Shown one piece after another: positions 33,045-41,441 of a DNA stretch of 64,000 bases (the stretch's first letter is position 1; each line of letters opens with the position of its first letter). The notes below the pieces were generated by a model. That model made no database searches, was not told where the DNA came from, and worked only from the letters and a program-made list of their open reading frames with translations. The stretch is from Lachnospiraceae bacterium Zagget3. Lineage in GTDB: Bacteria > Bacillota_A > Clostridia > Lachnospirales > Lachnospiraceae. Location of the stretch: the NCBI GenBank assembly GCA_001941025.1, contig MSHE01000005.1, positions 29,764-93,763 on the forward strand, given 5' to 3'. The translations under genes were made by a program, and so were the position numbers.

Positions 33045-35462
33045 CGTTTGTTCCTCCTTTTTGGGTTCTTTTTTAACAAAGTTTAAACGCAGCGCGTTCA
33101 ATACCACGATCAGGCTGGATACGCTCATCGCCGCCGCGGCAAACATCGGATTGAGCGTCCATCCAAAGAAATGATACCACACTCCGGCCGCGAGGGGAAT
33201 CCCAATTACATTATAAAAGAGCGCCCAGAACAGATTCTGCCGGATGTCGCGGAGCACTCTGCGGCTTAAGCGCAGCGCTGCGGGAACATCGTCCAGCCGG
33301 CTTTTTACGAGAACGACATCCGCCGCGTCCAGCGCGATATCCGATCCGGCGCCGATCGCGATCCCGATATCGGCCCGGGTCAATGCCGGCGCGTCGTTGA
33401 TCCCGTCCCCCACCATCGCGGACTTTCCGCTGTCGGACAACTCTTGTATGATCCGCTCCTTGTCGCCCGGCATGAGATCCGCGCATACACGGTCCACGCC
33501 GGCCTGCGCCCCGATCGCTTCCGCCGTACGTGCATTGTCTCCAGTCAGCATAACGACCGAAAGACCCATGTCATGAAGCTGTCGGATCGCGTCCGGTGCC
33601 TCCGGCTTGATCACGTCAGCCACTGCGACCATACCGCGGATCGTTCCATCCGCCTCGAAAAAGAGAGGGGTCTTCCCCTGCGTGGATACGGACTCTGCTT
33701 CCTGCTCCAACGCGGAGGGAATTTTTGCCACTGTGGAGATGTAGGTCAGGCTGCCGCCGTGCAGGCGGATCCTGCCGCTTTCACTCTCTGGCATAAGCGC
33801 GGTCAGCCCGCTCCCTGCCACAGCCTGAAACTCCTCCACTTCCGGCAGGGTGATGTCCCGCTCCGCGGCGCACTGCAAAATGGCACGCGCCAGCGGGTGT
33901 TCACTGCCCTTTTCGAGAGCGCCCGCCAGGCGGATGAGTTCCTCCTCCGTAACACCATTAACGGGAAAAAGGTCTGTCACGCGCGGCTGACCGGTCGTGA
34001 TCGTCCCGGTCTTGTCCATCGCGACAACGGATACTTTTCCGCACTCCTCCAGGGAGACCGCCGTCTTGAACAAAATGCCTCCTTTCGCTCCTCTCCCGCT
34101 GCCGACCATGATCGCGACGGGCGTCGCGAGACCGAGCGCACAGGGGCAGCTGATCACGAGCACGGAGACGGCACGTGACAGACAAAAGCCGAACGGCTGT
34201 CCGACCAGGATCCAGACGACAAGTGTCACCGCCGCGATCAGCAGGACCGAAGGCACAAAGATACCGGATACGCGGTCCGCCAGCCTCTGGATCGGTGCCT
34301 TCGTGGCATTGGCGTCGCTGACCATCTGAATGATCTGCGCGAGCGTCGTATCCTCGCCGACGCGTTCGGCACGGCAGGTCAGGAATCCGGAGCGGTTGAT
34401 CGTGGCCGCGGAGACGCTGCTTCCCTTCTCCTTATCCACGGGAATGCTCTCACCGGTCAACGCAGACTCGTCCACAGCGCTCATTCCATCCGTGACAACC
34501 CCGTCCACCGGGATACTCTCACCCGGCCGCACGACAAAGACATCTCCAACGCGCACCTGCTCGACCGGAATGGTCCTTTCAGCCCCGTCACGAATCACGT
34601 TAGCCGTCTTCGGCGTGAGCTCCATCAAACCCTTTAAGGCATCCGTCGTCCTCCCCTTCGAGTAGCTCTCCAATGTCTTTCCGATCGAAATCAGCGTCAG
34701 GATCATAGCTGCCGACTCAAAGTAGAGATCCTCCATGTATCCGGCAACGGCAGTATCATTCATTTGCATCTGCGCGCCCGTCATCGCGAACAACGCCCAA
34801 GTGCTGTATGCGAACGAAGCCGCCGATCCCATGGCGACAAGCGTGTCCATGTTCGGTGCGCCTTGAAAGATACTGGTAAATCCGCTGATAAAGAACTTTT
34901 GATTGATCACCATGACGAGAATGGCAAGCAGCATCTCATACAGCCCCATCGCGACATGGTTATTCGCGAAAGAGGCCGGCAGCGGCCAGTTCCACATCAT
35001 GTGCCCCATGGAAACGTACATAAGCGGAAGCAGGATCACGATGGACGCGATAAGCCTGCGCAGCATCTTCGGCGTCTCGGTATCTTTGAGGTTCTCTGCC
35101 ATCGCGCGGGTCTCGGCATACCCCATACCGGTCGAGGCAGATTCCGAACCAGACAAAGCAGAGCCCTTACCGGCGACGGCGGATCCACCGTCGCCGGACT
35201 GCGCGCCGCCCCCAGCGGAATCCGGGTTGTCCGGCCCTTTGCCGGCCCCGGCAGCAGACTGCGCTCCCTGTAAAGACGCCCCGTAGCCAGCCTTTGTGAC
35301 GGCCGCAACGACCGCGTCCGGCGAGACATCGCCGTCCACACGCATGGAATTTGTTAAAAGGTTGACCGCCACATCTGTTACGCCCTCCACCTTGCGCACC
35401 GCCTTCTCGACGTTCGCGCTGCAGGAGGCGCAGTGCATGCCGGTCACATGGTACTGTTGCAT
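32835..35462 (-). CDS. copA: Copper-translocating P1B-ATPase with N- and C-terminal metal-binding domains
   Basis: An 875-residue heavy-metal efflux ATPase. N-terminal HMA domain with MHCASC (C11/C14), a Gly/Ser/Ala linker (about 72-120), eight membrane helices, TGES, the ion-binding CPC in ISCPCALGLATP, the phosphorylation site DKTGT, the SEHPLA motif and GDGINDAPAL. After the last helices a second HMA domain follows (about 807-875, MMCENC) that begins MTKTIEVSG like a free CopZ chaperone. CPC and the adjacent csoR indicate Cu(I). It lies 9 bp after csoR. Confidence 0.93.
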   Translation of the reverse strand: MQQYHVTGMHCASCSANVEKAVRKVEGVTDVAVNLLTNSMRVDGDVSPDAVVAAVTKAGYGASLQGAQSAAGAGKGPDNPDSAGGGAQSGDGGSAVAGKGSALSGSESASTGMGYAETRAMAENLKDTETPKMLRRLIASIVILLPLMYVSMGHMMWNWPLPASFANNHVAMGLYEMLLAILVMVINQKFFISGFTSIFQGAPNMDTLVAMGSAASFAYSTWALFAMTGAQMQMNDTAVAGYMEDLYFESAAMILTLISIGKTLESYSKGRTTDALKGLMELTPKTANVIRDGAERTIPVEQVRVGDVFVVRPGESIPVDGVVTDGMSAVDESALTGESIPVDKEKGSSVSAATINRSGFLTCRAERVGEDTTLAQIIQMVSDANATKAPIQRLADRVSGIFVPSVLLIAAVTLVVWILVGQPFGFCLSRAVSVLVISCPCALGLATPVAIMVGSGRGAKGGILFKTAVSLEECGKVSVVAMDKTGTITTGQPRVTDLFPVNGVTEEELIRLAGALEKGSEHPLARAILQCAAERDITLPEVEEFQAVAGSGLTALMPESESGRIRLHGGSLTYISTVAKIPSALEQEAESVSTQGKTPLFFEADGTIRGMVAVADVIKPEAPDAIRQLHDMGLSVVMLTGDNARTAEAIGAQAGVDRVCADLMPGDKERIIQELSDSGKSAMVGDGINDAPALTRADIGIAIGAGSDIALDAADVVLVKSRLDDVPAALRLSRRVLRDIRQNLFWALFYNVIGIPLAAGVWYHFFGWTLNPMFAAAAMSVSSLIVVLNALRLNFVKKEPKKEEQTMTKTIEVSGMMCENCERHVREALEAIDGVTSAEADRSKKCAVVTLDKEVDENAMKNAIESAGFEVGAIH

Positions 35463-35471
35463 GTACTGCTC

Positions 35472-35780
35472 CTATTTCATCAGTTTCTGAATCGTCTCGA
35501 CCAGTTCGTCAATCACTTCGTCATTTCCGGCGCGCACGTCATCGACCACACAGCTGCGGATATGATTGCCCAGTAATTCTTTATTGAAACTGTTTAACGC
35601 GGAATTGATCGCCGAGACCTGGATCAGGATATCCACGCAGTAGGCGTCGCGCTCGAGCATGCCCTTGACACCGCGCACCTGTCCTTCAATCCGGTTTAAG
35701 CGATTCATCAATGCCTTGTATTCCTCTTCGCTGCGCTCCTTTGTCTTGCCGGTTACGCAGCAGCAGTTTTCTTCACTCAT
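35472..35780 (-). CDS. csoR: CsoR-type copper-sensing repressor
   Basis: A 102-residue all-helical DUF156 regulator. The Cu(I) ligands of the CsoR group are present: Cys in AYCVDILIQ, then His and Cys in GNHIRSC (H-x3-C). An extra N-terminal CCC is unusual. The leading LNRIEGQVRGVKGML is the typical DNA-facing helix. It probably represses its own operon with copA through the palindrome in the promoter immediately upstream, and releases it when Cu(I) binds. Confidence 0.93.
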   Translation of the reverse strand: MSEENCCCVTGKTKERSEEEYKALMNRLNRIEGQVRGVKGMLERDAYCVDILIQVSAINSALNSFNKELLGNHIRSCVVDDVRAGNDEVIDELVETIQKLMK

Positions 35781-35809
35781 CTCATCTGCCCCTTCGCTTT
35801 GATTGTTTT

Positions 35810-35838
35810 ATTATATACCCCTATGGGGTATTTTGCAA
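35810..35838 (-). promoter_or_regulatory. csoR-copA promoter with CsoR operator in the spacer
   Basis: Minus strand: TTGCAA (-35, 35838-35833), 17-nt spacer, TATAAT (-10, 35815-35810). The palindrome ATACCCCTATGGGGTAT (plus strand 35815-35831; perfect 7-bp arms) fills the spacer and touches the -10. It has the G-tract form of known CsoR operators, so a bound repressor would block RNA polymerase directly. Confidence 0.85.
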
Positions 35839-35853
35839 TGTAAATTTGACATG

Positions 35854-35877
35854 AAAAAACCACCGCGATTGCGGTGG
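35854..35877 (-). terminator. Rho-independent terminator after the nucleotidyltransferase gene
   Basis: Perfect 7-bp GC-rich inverted repeat CCACCGC/GCGGTGG (35860-35866 and 35871-35877), 4-nt loop, followed on the minus strand by a run of six T residues. It ends the pan/coaBC/nucleotidyltransferase unit before the csoR promoter. Confidence 0.82.
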
Positions 35878-35936
35878 CTTCTACTTCTAAAATTGTAAGG
35901 TAAGAGCTTATTTAAGGCGTTAGCAATCCGCACTCG

Positions 35937-36254
35937 TTATGAAATCAGCAGCCTCTCTTTCATAACTTCTTCATGGAATCCACTGCCTTCGTTCACTTCA
36001 TGAATCTCATAAACATCCACTTCTTTTTGAAGGGATTCTCTTAATTCTTCAGCAAAAGCAAAAATATTTGTCAACTGAAATTGTGAACCTCCAAAAACCA
36101 ATATATCTATATCACTGTCAGCTGTTGCATTTCCCCTTGCATAGGAACCAAACAAATATACAGATTCAACCTTATATTTTTCTACAAGATCCTCCACTGC
36201 ACTTTTTATTTCATTCACTGTAACAATCTTATCCACAGGTCGCAAAAGAATCAC
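35937..36254 (-). CDS. MNT-type minimal nucleotidyltransferase, orphan
   Basis: About 105 residues with the polymerase-beta-like signature LFGSYARGNATADSDIDILVF: GS plus D-x-D, and a later Asp in KEVDVYEI. These small proteins are usually the antitoxin partner of a HEPN toxin, AMPylating it, but no HEPN gene is next to it. Codons and bases are much more AT-rich than the flanking genes, suggesting recent acquisition. The GTG start at 36254 overlaps coaBC by 26 bp and has GGAG upstream; a later start is possible. Confidence 0.75.
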   Translation of the reverse strand: MILLRPVDKIVTVNEIKSAVEDLVEKYKVESVYLFGSYARGNATADSDIDILVFGGSQFQLTNIFAFAEELRESLQKEVDVYEIHEVNEGSGFHEEVMKERLLIS

Positions 36255-37434
36255 CTACAATCTTCTCCAATATGCACTTCGCCGCGTCTTGTTTGGTCAT
36301 AAGCGGGAGTTCCTCCTCCCCTTTCGACGTAATCAGGGTGATGACATTCGTATCCGTGCCGAAGCCGGCCCCTTCCGTCTTTAAGTTGTTTGCAACGATC
36401 ATATCAAGATGTTTCTTGCTTAATTTCTCGCGAGAGTGTTCCAGCAGGTTTTCCGTCTCCATCGAAAAGCCGCAGAGAATCTGTCCAGGCTTCTTGTTAT
36501 CTCCCAGCTCCTGCAAAATGTCCGTCGTACGGACGAGCTTCAATCCCGCCTCGTCGTCCGCTTTTTTGATCTTTTCCTCACTCACCTCGACAGGCCGGTA
36601 GTCCGCTACGGCGGCCGCCATCAGAATGATGTCCGCCTCTTCGCGGCGCGCGTCCACCGCTTCGTACATCTCCTGCGCAGAGACGACGGGAACGACATCC
36701 ACAAACAAGGGCGCTTCGATCGCGCAGGGTCCGGTGACAAGCGTCACATCCGCGCCGCGCAGCATCGCCTCCCGCGCGACGGCGTATCCCATCTTTCCGG
36801 TGGAATGGTTTGTGATGCAGCGCACCGGATCGATCGCCTCCTCGGTCGGGCCGGCTGTCACGAGCACGTTCTTTCCAGAGAGGTCCTTCTCCCGCGCGAT
36901 CGTGCGCAGGATATACTCGAAGAGCACGTCCGGCTCCGGCATCTTTCCCTTTCCGAACGTGCGGCATGCCAGCATGCCCTCCGCGGGATCAATGATCTCT
37001 ATTCCGTAGGACGCCAGCTTTTTCAGATTGTCCTGCAGGATCGGGTTCTCATACATGTTTGTGTTCATGGCGGGCGAAATAAGCATCGGCGCCTTATTTG
37101 CCATGGCCGTCGTGGTCAGCATATCGTCCGCGATCCCACCGGCGATCTTTCCGATCACATTTGCCGTAGCCGGAGCGATCAGCATGACATCCGCCTTCTC
37201 CGCCAGGCTCACATGCGCTACGTCAAACTCAAAATTCCGGTCAAACGTGTCCACGAGACATTTATTCTTCGTCAGCGTTTCAAACGTGATCGGATGGATG
37301 AAATTTGTCGCGTTTTTTGTCATGATGACGTGCACTTCGGCATGCTGCTTTACCAGCATACTGGCAAGGTTCGCGATCTTGTATGCCGCGATGCTGCCGC
37401 TTACGCCGAGTACAACCGTTTTTCCTTCCAGCAT
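36229..37434 (-). CDS. coaBC: Bifunctional phosphopantothenoylcysteine decarboxylase/synthetase
   Basis: A 401-residue CoaBC making 4'-phosphopantetheine from 4'-phosphopantothenate and cysteine. The N-terminal flavin decarboxylase (CoaC) has GVSGSIAAYK, the conserved PAMNTNMY, and ACRTFGKGKMPEP with its catalytic Cys; the C-terminal synthetase (CoaB) starts near VLVTAGPTEEAIDPVRCITNHSTGKMG. It lies 92 bp after panC; that gap holds a small GGGAAC/GTTCCC hairpin and a good AAGGAG. Its end overlaps the nucleotidyltransferase start. Confidence 0.95.
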   Translation of the reverse strand: MLEGKTVVLGVSGSIAAYKIANLASMLVKQHAEVHVIMTKNATNFIHPITFETLTKNKCLVDTFDRNFEFDVAHVSLAEKADVMLIAPATANVIGKIAGGIADDMLTTTAMANKAPMLISPAMNTNMYENPILQDNLKKLASYGIEIIDPAEGMLACRTFGKGKMPEPDVLFEYILRTIAREKDLSGKNVLVTAGPTEEAIDPVRCITNHSTGKMGYAVAREAMLRGADVTLVTGPCAIEAPLFVDVVPVVSAQEMYEAVDARREEADIILMAAAVADYRPVEVSEEKIKKADDEAGLKLVRTTDILQELGDNKKPGQILCGFSMETENLLEHSREKLSKKHLDMIVANNLKTEGAGFGTDTNVITLITSKGEEELPLMTKQDAAKCILEKIVGDSFATCG

Positions 37435-37526
37435 GATTGTCTCCTTTTTCTCTCCGAGGGCTCATCTCGGGAACTTCGTTCCCCCCTCTGTGCGCTTTCA
37501 CACTAAGCTCGGCATGCCCTCGTCGC

Positions 37527-38369
37527 TTATGCGATCATGAAATTATCTATTAGTCTGGTATCTCCAATATATACCGCCATCGCGACCAAAAGGGGCGCGC
37601 GCACGTCTTCCACAGGTTGCATCGTGCGTCCATCGACCGCCTTCACATAGTCAATCCGAGCCAGCGGTTCCGTCCCAATGAGCGCTTTCATTTCGTCGAC
37701 TAATTTTACCGCGTCCCGCTCTCCCTCCGCAACCATTTTTTCGCCGAGAGAGACGGCTTTGGAAAGGATGAGCGCGGCTTCCCGCTCTTGTGGAGAGAGA
37801 TAGGTGTTCCGGGAACTCATCGCAAGGCCGTCCTCTTCCCGCACGATCGGACAGCCGACGATTTCCAAATCCATGTTTAAGTCTTCCACCATATGCCGCA
37901 CGACGGCGAGCTGTTGGGCGTCCTTTTCGCCGAAATATGCCCGGTTCGGCGAGACAATGTGAAACAGCTTCGAAAGGACCGTACACACGCCGCGGAAATG
38001 CGTCGGCCGGGAAAGCCCGCACAATTCCTCCGTAAGCACAGTCATGTCCACATAAGTACTGAATCCCTCGGGATACATCTCTTCCGGCTCCGGAGCGAAC
38101 AGGAGATCCGCGCCCAGACTTTCACAATACGCGCGGTCCTTCTCCGGATCCCGCGGGTAATCCGCCAGATCCTCCCCCGGACCAAACTGCGTCGGATTGA
38201 CAAACAGGCTCACCACAACGCGGTCGTTTTCCTCGCGCGCCCTCTTGATCAAACTGCCGTGCCCCTCATGCAGATACCCCATTGTCGGCACAAGACCGAT
38301 ACTCCGGCCCTCCTTGACCCAGACGCGCACCTGCGCCCGAGTCTCGTCTATCTCTCTTACAAATTCCAT
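37527..38369 (-). CDS. panC: Pantothenate synthetase
   Basis: A 280-residue enzyme joining pantoate and beta-alanine with ATP. Nucleotidyltransferase marks are visible: VPTMGYLHEGHGSLI near residues 28-42, SLFVNPTQFGPGED, FGEKDAQQL and MSSRNTYLS. It lies 11 bp after panB and is probably coupled to it. No panD (beta-alanine source) is found in the window. Confidence 0.96.
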   Translation of the reverse strand: MEFVREIDETRAQVRVWVKEGRSIGLVPTMGYLHEGHGSLIKRAREENDRVVVSLFVNPTQFGPGEDLADYPRDPEKDRAYCESLGADLLFAPEPEEMYPEGFSTYVDMTVLTEELCGLSRPTHFRGVCTVLSKLFHIVSPNRAYFGEKDAQQLAVVRHMVEDLNMDLEIVGCPIVREEDGLAMSSRNTYLSPQEREAALILSKAVSLGEKMVAEGERDAVKLVDEMKALIGTEPLARIDYVKAVDGRTMQPVEDVRAPLLVAMAVYIGDTRLIDNFMIA

Positions 38370-38380
38370 ATATGATACCC

Positions 38381-39208
38381 CTACTTCAACTTTTCTATAA
38401 TATCATCCTCTATCTGATACGTATGCTCCGGCGCGGGAAAGGATCCATTTTTAACTTCTTGCATATAGTCCGTAAACGCCTGCGTCATCACATCCCCTAC
38501 GCTCGCGAACTGCTTCACGAACTTCGGCACATAGTCGGAAAACATCCCCAGCATATCCTGATACACGAGCACCTGCCCGTCACAGTCAGCCCCGGCCCCG
38601 ATCCCGATCGTCGGAATCGAAACAGTCTCTGTGATCAGCGCCGCCAGCTTCGCCGGAATGCCCTCCAGCACGACAAGGGAAGCGCCCGCCGCCTCCACAC
38701 TCTTCGCATCCTCGATCAGCATCCGCGCCGCCTCTTCGTTCTTCCCCTGCACGCGCATTCCGCCAAACGCGTTGACAGACTGCGGCGTCAACCCGATGTG
38801 GGCACAGACAGGAATATCCGCCCGCACGATCGCCTCGATCTGTTCACACATACGGACGCCGCCTTCGAGCTTCACGACATTCGCGCGGCCTTCCTTCAAC
38901 AGACGCCCCGCGTTGCGCACGGCATCCTCCGCGGATACCTGATAGGATAAAAACGGCATGTCGGCGATGAGCAGGGCATTTTTCGCGCCGCGCGCCACGG
39001 CTGCCGTGTGATGGATCATATCCTCCATTGTAACCGACAGCGTGTCCTCGTACCCGAGGATCGTATTGCCAAGCGAATCTCCGACCAAAAGGATCTCGAT
39101 TCCCGCCTCGTCCATAAGCTTCGCCGTTGAATAATCATAGCAGGTAAGCATCGTGATCCGATTGCCTTCCTCTTTCATTTTTTTCAAGGTTGCGACCGTC
39201 GTTTTCAT
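38381..39208 (-). CDS. panB: 3-methyl-2-oxobutanoate hydroxymethyltransferase
   Basis: A 275-residue TIM-barrel enzyme that transfers a hydroxymethyl group from 5,10-methylene-THF to ketoisovalerate, the first pantothenate step. [28 protein letters not shown] is at the N-terminus with the metal-binding Asp in [16 protein letters not shown] and the Glu in LVVLEGIP follow. The ATG at 39208 has GGAGGGGGAG upstream. The 115-nt leader before it looks like a transcription attenuator (see 39209-39323). Confidence 0.96.
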   Translation of the reverse strand: MKTTVATLKKMKEEGNRITMLTCYDYSTAKLMDEAGIEILLVGDSLGNTILGYEDTLSVTMEDMIHHTAAVARGAKNALLIADMPFLSYQVSAEDAVRNAGRLLKEGRANVVKLEGGVRMCEQIEAIVRADIPVCAHIGLTPQSVNAFGGMRVQGKNEEAARMLIEDAKSVEAAGASLVVLEGIPAKLAALITETVSIPTIGIGAGADCDGQVLVYQDMLGMFSDYVPKFVKQFASVGDVMTQAFTDYMQEVKNGSFPAPEHTYQIEDDIIEKLK

Positions 39209-39323
39209 TTGCCTTCTCCCCCTCCGGTTGGCGACAAAAAAAGCAGCGGACAGACTACCGCTGCAAACATTGCACCTGTTTATATAAAGCGGTACAGTTT
39301 CTTCTAACGAAGAATACCATCCG
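39209..39323 (-). promoter_or_regulatory. Candidate attenuator/riboregulatory leader of panB-panC-coaBC
   Basis: Between the panB promoter and the panB start lie three overlapping RNA structures (minus strand). Hairpin 1 pairs GGTA/TACC and TTCTTC/GAAGAA (39318-39291). Its 3' TACC is part of TACCGCT (39294-39288), which is perfectly complementary to AGCGGTA (39262-39256). That segment overlaps the 5' arm of an intrinsic terminator, GCAGCGG/CCGCTGC (39264-39258 with 39249-39243), followed by seven T residues. The three are mutually exclusive. A pan RNA motif is known upstream of pantothenate genes in Firmicutes; whether this is an example needs a covariance search. Confidence 0.6.
39235..39264 (-). 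terminator. Intrinsic terminator in the panB leader
   Basis: Stem GCAGCGG/CCGCTGC (7 bp, 8-nt loop) followed on the minus strand by seven T residues (39242-39236). It lies downstream of the panB promoter, so besides stopping read-through from the gene at 39387 it can act on the pan transcript itself. Confidence 0.8.
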
Positions 39324-39329
39324 CGTGTG

Positions 39330-39358
39330 ATTATACTACGTTTCGCTTTTTCTGTAAA
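39330..39358 (-). promoter_or_regulatory. Candidate sigma-A promoter of panB-panC-coaBC
   Basis: Minus strand: TTTACA (39358-39353), 17-nt spacer, perfect TATAAT (39335-39330). Predicted start near 39323, upstream of the leader terminator. Confidence 0.75.
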
Positions 39359-39386
39359 CAAAATCGCGATAATTCATCCCGCCGGG

Positions 39387-40190
39387 TCAGATCATCTTGC
39401 GGTACTCCCTCCGCCAGTCGGCAAGAAGATCCGCCTGCGCGGACTTCCAGTCCACGGCATCCGCCGCGATCGACGCTTTTTTTCGCTCCTCATAATAATC
39501 CGGGTCATCCGTCACCGCGGCCAGATGGGCAAGCACATCCCGCATCACATTGAAGTTGAGGTCCATGGCCTGCTCATCGACCGGATTTTCTCCCTCAATA
39601 AAATTGACGGCATAGAGATAGGCATCCCGGCTTCGGATATCTTTTCGCAGCGCATAGGCTCTCGAAAAGGCTTGGGCGGCCTCGTCAAACAGGAACATAT
39701 GCGCGTACACCACCCCCAGATTGTGATAGATATTGCCACGCAGTTCCTCCGTCATATGCATCGCGTACTCATCCCCCAAAAGCTCCATATAGGTATAGGC
39801 CGCCTGCCGGTATTTCCCCGCGGACAGGGACAGATCTCCGCTCATCTTCCGCCGCTCGATCTTCGTCTTGCCGCGCATCTGGTTCAACAGACCGGAAATA
39901 TCTTCCAAATCTTCCGCGGAATAGTTTCCGGACGCGGCAAGGATCATCTCCACGCAGGTAAACTCATCCTCCTTCCTGCGCCGTGCCGAGCGAAGCCGTT
40001 CCGCCAGTTTCGGTTCCCCCAGTTCCTTTTCGATCCAGGAAAACAACGACTCCCCCACCCAGATCGCGTCGATCAGATAGATATGCGTTTCCAGAAAGAA
40101 GCACAGTTCTTCCATCGAATAGAGGTGGACGGAGATCGTCTCATGGTAAAACGGTTTTTGTACAATTGCCTTTTCAATCAGACGAAGCAT
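39387..40190 (-). CDS. TPR-like helical protein of unknown function
   Basis: A 267-residue, mostly alpha-helical soluble protein. The segment RGNIYHNLGVVYAHMFLFDEAAQAFSRAYALR near residues 150-180 has the small/large residue spacing of a tetratricopeptide repeat, and the preceding YRQAAYTYMELLGDE is compatible with another. No catalytic motif seen. It is the last of three closely spaced genes (21 bp after the actin-like protein), so it probably works with them as a scaffold or adaptor. Confidence 0.6.
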   Translation of the reverse strand: MLRLIEKAIVQKPFYHETISVHLYSMEELCFFLETHIYLIDAIWVGESLFSWIEKELGEPKLAERLRSARRRKEDEFTCVEMILAASGNYSAEDLEDISGLLNQMRGKTKIERRKMSGDLSLSAGKYRQAAYTYMELLGDEYAMHMTEELRGNIYHNLGVVYAHMFLFDEAAQAFSRAYALRKDIRSRDAYLYAVNFIEGENPVDEQAMDLNFNVMRDVLAHLAAVTDDPDYYEERKKASIAADAVDWKSAQADLLADWRREYRKMI

Positions 40191-40211
40191 CTTGGTTCCT
40201 CCGAAAAGCAG

Positions 40212-41438
40212 TTACATAAGAATCGGGAATTCCCACACTTTCCCGGATGATTCAAACAATTCTCCGAAGCCGTCGTCCATCACTTTCAAGACGACCTCTC
40301 TGCCGTTGAGCGGAAACGCCTGCACGCAGAGGCGAATGCTCCGCGGCGTGCGCTCCGGCATAAATTCCAGTATAAAAGAATCCTGTTTGGCATTCATGCG
40401 CTGCCGCATCCGCGTCCATGTCTCCAGCGTCGGGTTGCCGTCATAGAGGAAATAATATTTTTCCGTCGGCATAAACCAGTTCTCTCCCAAATGTGTCAGA
40501 TGAAGGTAGGTCGGCTCCCCGTCCTGCATGACCTGCAGCGAGATCTCTCCCTGCAGCTTGTAAGGGCAGTCGAAATAAAATTTCATTTCTTCCGCGTGAA
40601 GACTGCGCCAGGCGCCATAGCAGGCCCCTACCGTATAGAGATTCTTCCCTTTAAACACGCGCTTATTCGGGCCGATCATACGCAGGGACGCGTTCAGCCA
40701 TCCGCCGTCGAATCCTTCTCCGACAAAAAACACGCCGGAAATAATACTCTTCTCAAATGCCTCCTGCACGATATTGGAGAAAAACTCGTCCATGGCATTC
40801 TTCTGCCCTTCCAGGTACCCGGGAAAATCCCAGTCGTCCTGGGTGGCGGTCACGCGGCGGATCTCACCGGACGGATCCGCATGAAGCAGGATATAAGAGA
40901 TGTGTTCCTTTTCATAGTCAAACATTGCCACGTCATGCCGGTAGATGGTGGCATCCAGACTGAACACATACGAGAAAAAGCTTTCCGAATAGTCCATAAG
41001 GCGAAAGCGTTCCACGGGAAATTCCAGATCCTTTCGCACCGTGTCAAACAACGCGACCACTGTCTCGTCAATCTCCGGAACGGCGATCGCCAGAAACGGG
41101 GTCAGGTCATACTCGTCATACCGTTCGGAAAACCGGATCAGGCGGCGCAGATAGGATACAAGCATGTTGCGATAGATCACGTTCCCCGGATCCAGTGCCT
41201 GATCGTAGAGGTTGGAAAAATAAGATCCGTCCGGATTGTCCCGGCGGCGGACCGCCTCATCCCCGTAAAAATACTGCCCCTGTTCCGAACAGAAAACAGC
41301 GGTCGGTATGCGGAAATGTTCCTCTCCGGGGACCGTGGAGACCGTTTCCGGTTCCTTCATGCCCTCACAATAGAAGCTGACCATCGCTCTGGCATAGTTC
41401 AAATCGATTCCGATAAACAGGTTGTCCTTTTCCTTCAT
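40212..41438 (-). CDS. Actin/Hsp70-fold-like protein, resembles DUF5716
   Basis: A 408-residue protein. FIGIDLNYARAMVSFY at the start resembles a phosphate-1 loop of the actin/Hsp70 superfamily, and RIPTAVFCSEQGQYFYGDEAVRR matches the following Hsp70-type pattern; AIAVPEIDE and VFFVGEGFDGGW could be the later phosphate and adenosine loops, although the last is not a standard GG motif. Such proteins are annotated DUF5716 in Lachnospiraceae (from memory). It starts 3 bp after the large DUF5717-like gene. Confidence 0.6.
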   Translation of the reverse strand: MKEKDNLFIGIDLNYARAMVSFYCEGMKEPETVSTVPGEEHFRIPTAVFCSEQGQYFYGDEAVRRRDNPDGSYFSNLYDQALDPGNVIYRNMLVSYLRRLIRFSERYDEYDLTPFLAIAVPEIDETVVALFDTVRKDLEFPVERFRLMDYSESFFSYVFSLDATIYRHDVAMFDYEKEHISYILLHADPSGEIRRVTATQDDWDFPGYLEGQKNAMDEFFSNIVQEAFEKSIISGVFFVGEGFDGGWLNASLRMIGPNKRVFKGKNLYTVGACYGAWRSLHAEEMKFYFDCPYKLQGEISLQVMQDGEPTYLHLTHLGENWFMPTEKYYFLYDGNPTLETWTRMRQRMNAKQDSFILEFMPERTPRSIRLCVQAFPLNGREVVLKVMDDGFGELFESSGKVWEFPILM

Positions 41439-41441
41439 TTT

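Noticed and set aside
39255..39320. A 21-codon open frame in the panB leader ending inside the terminator loop
   Set aside because: It would start only about 3 nt after the predicted transcription start with no ribosome-binding site, and its codons show no run of a regulatory amino acid. A leader peptide is not supported, although a leaderless start cannot be excluded.
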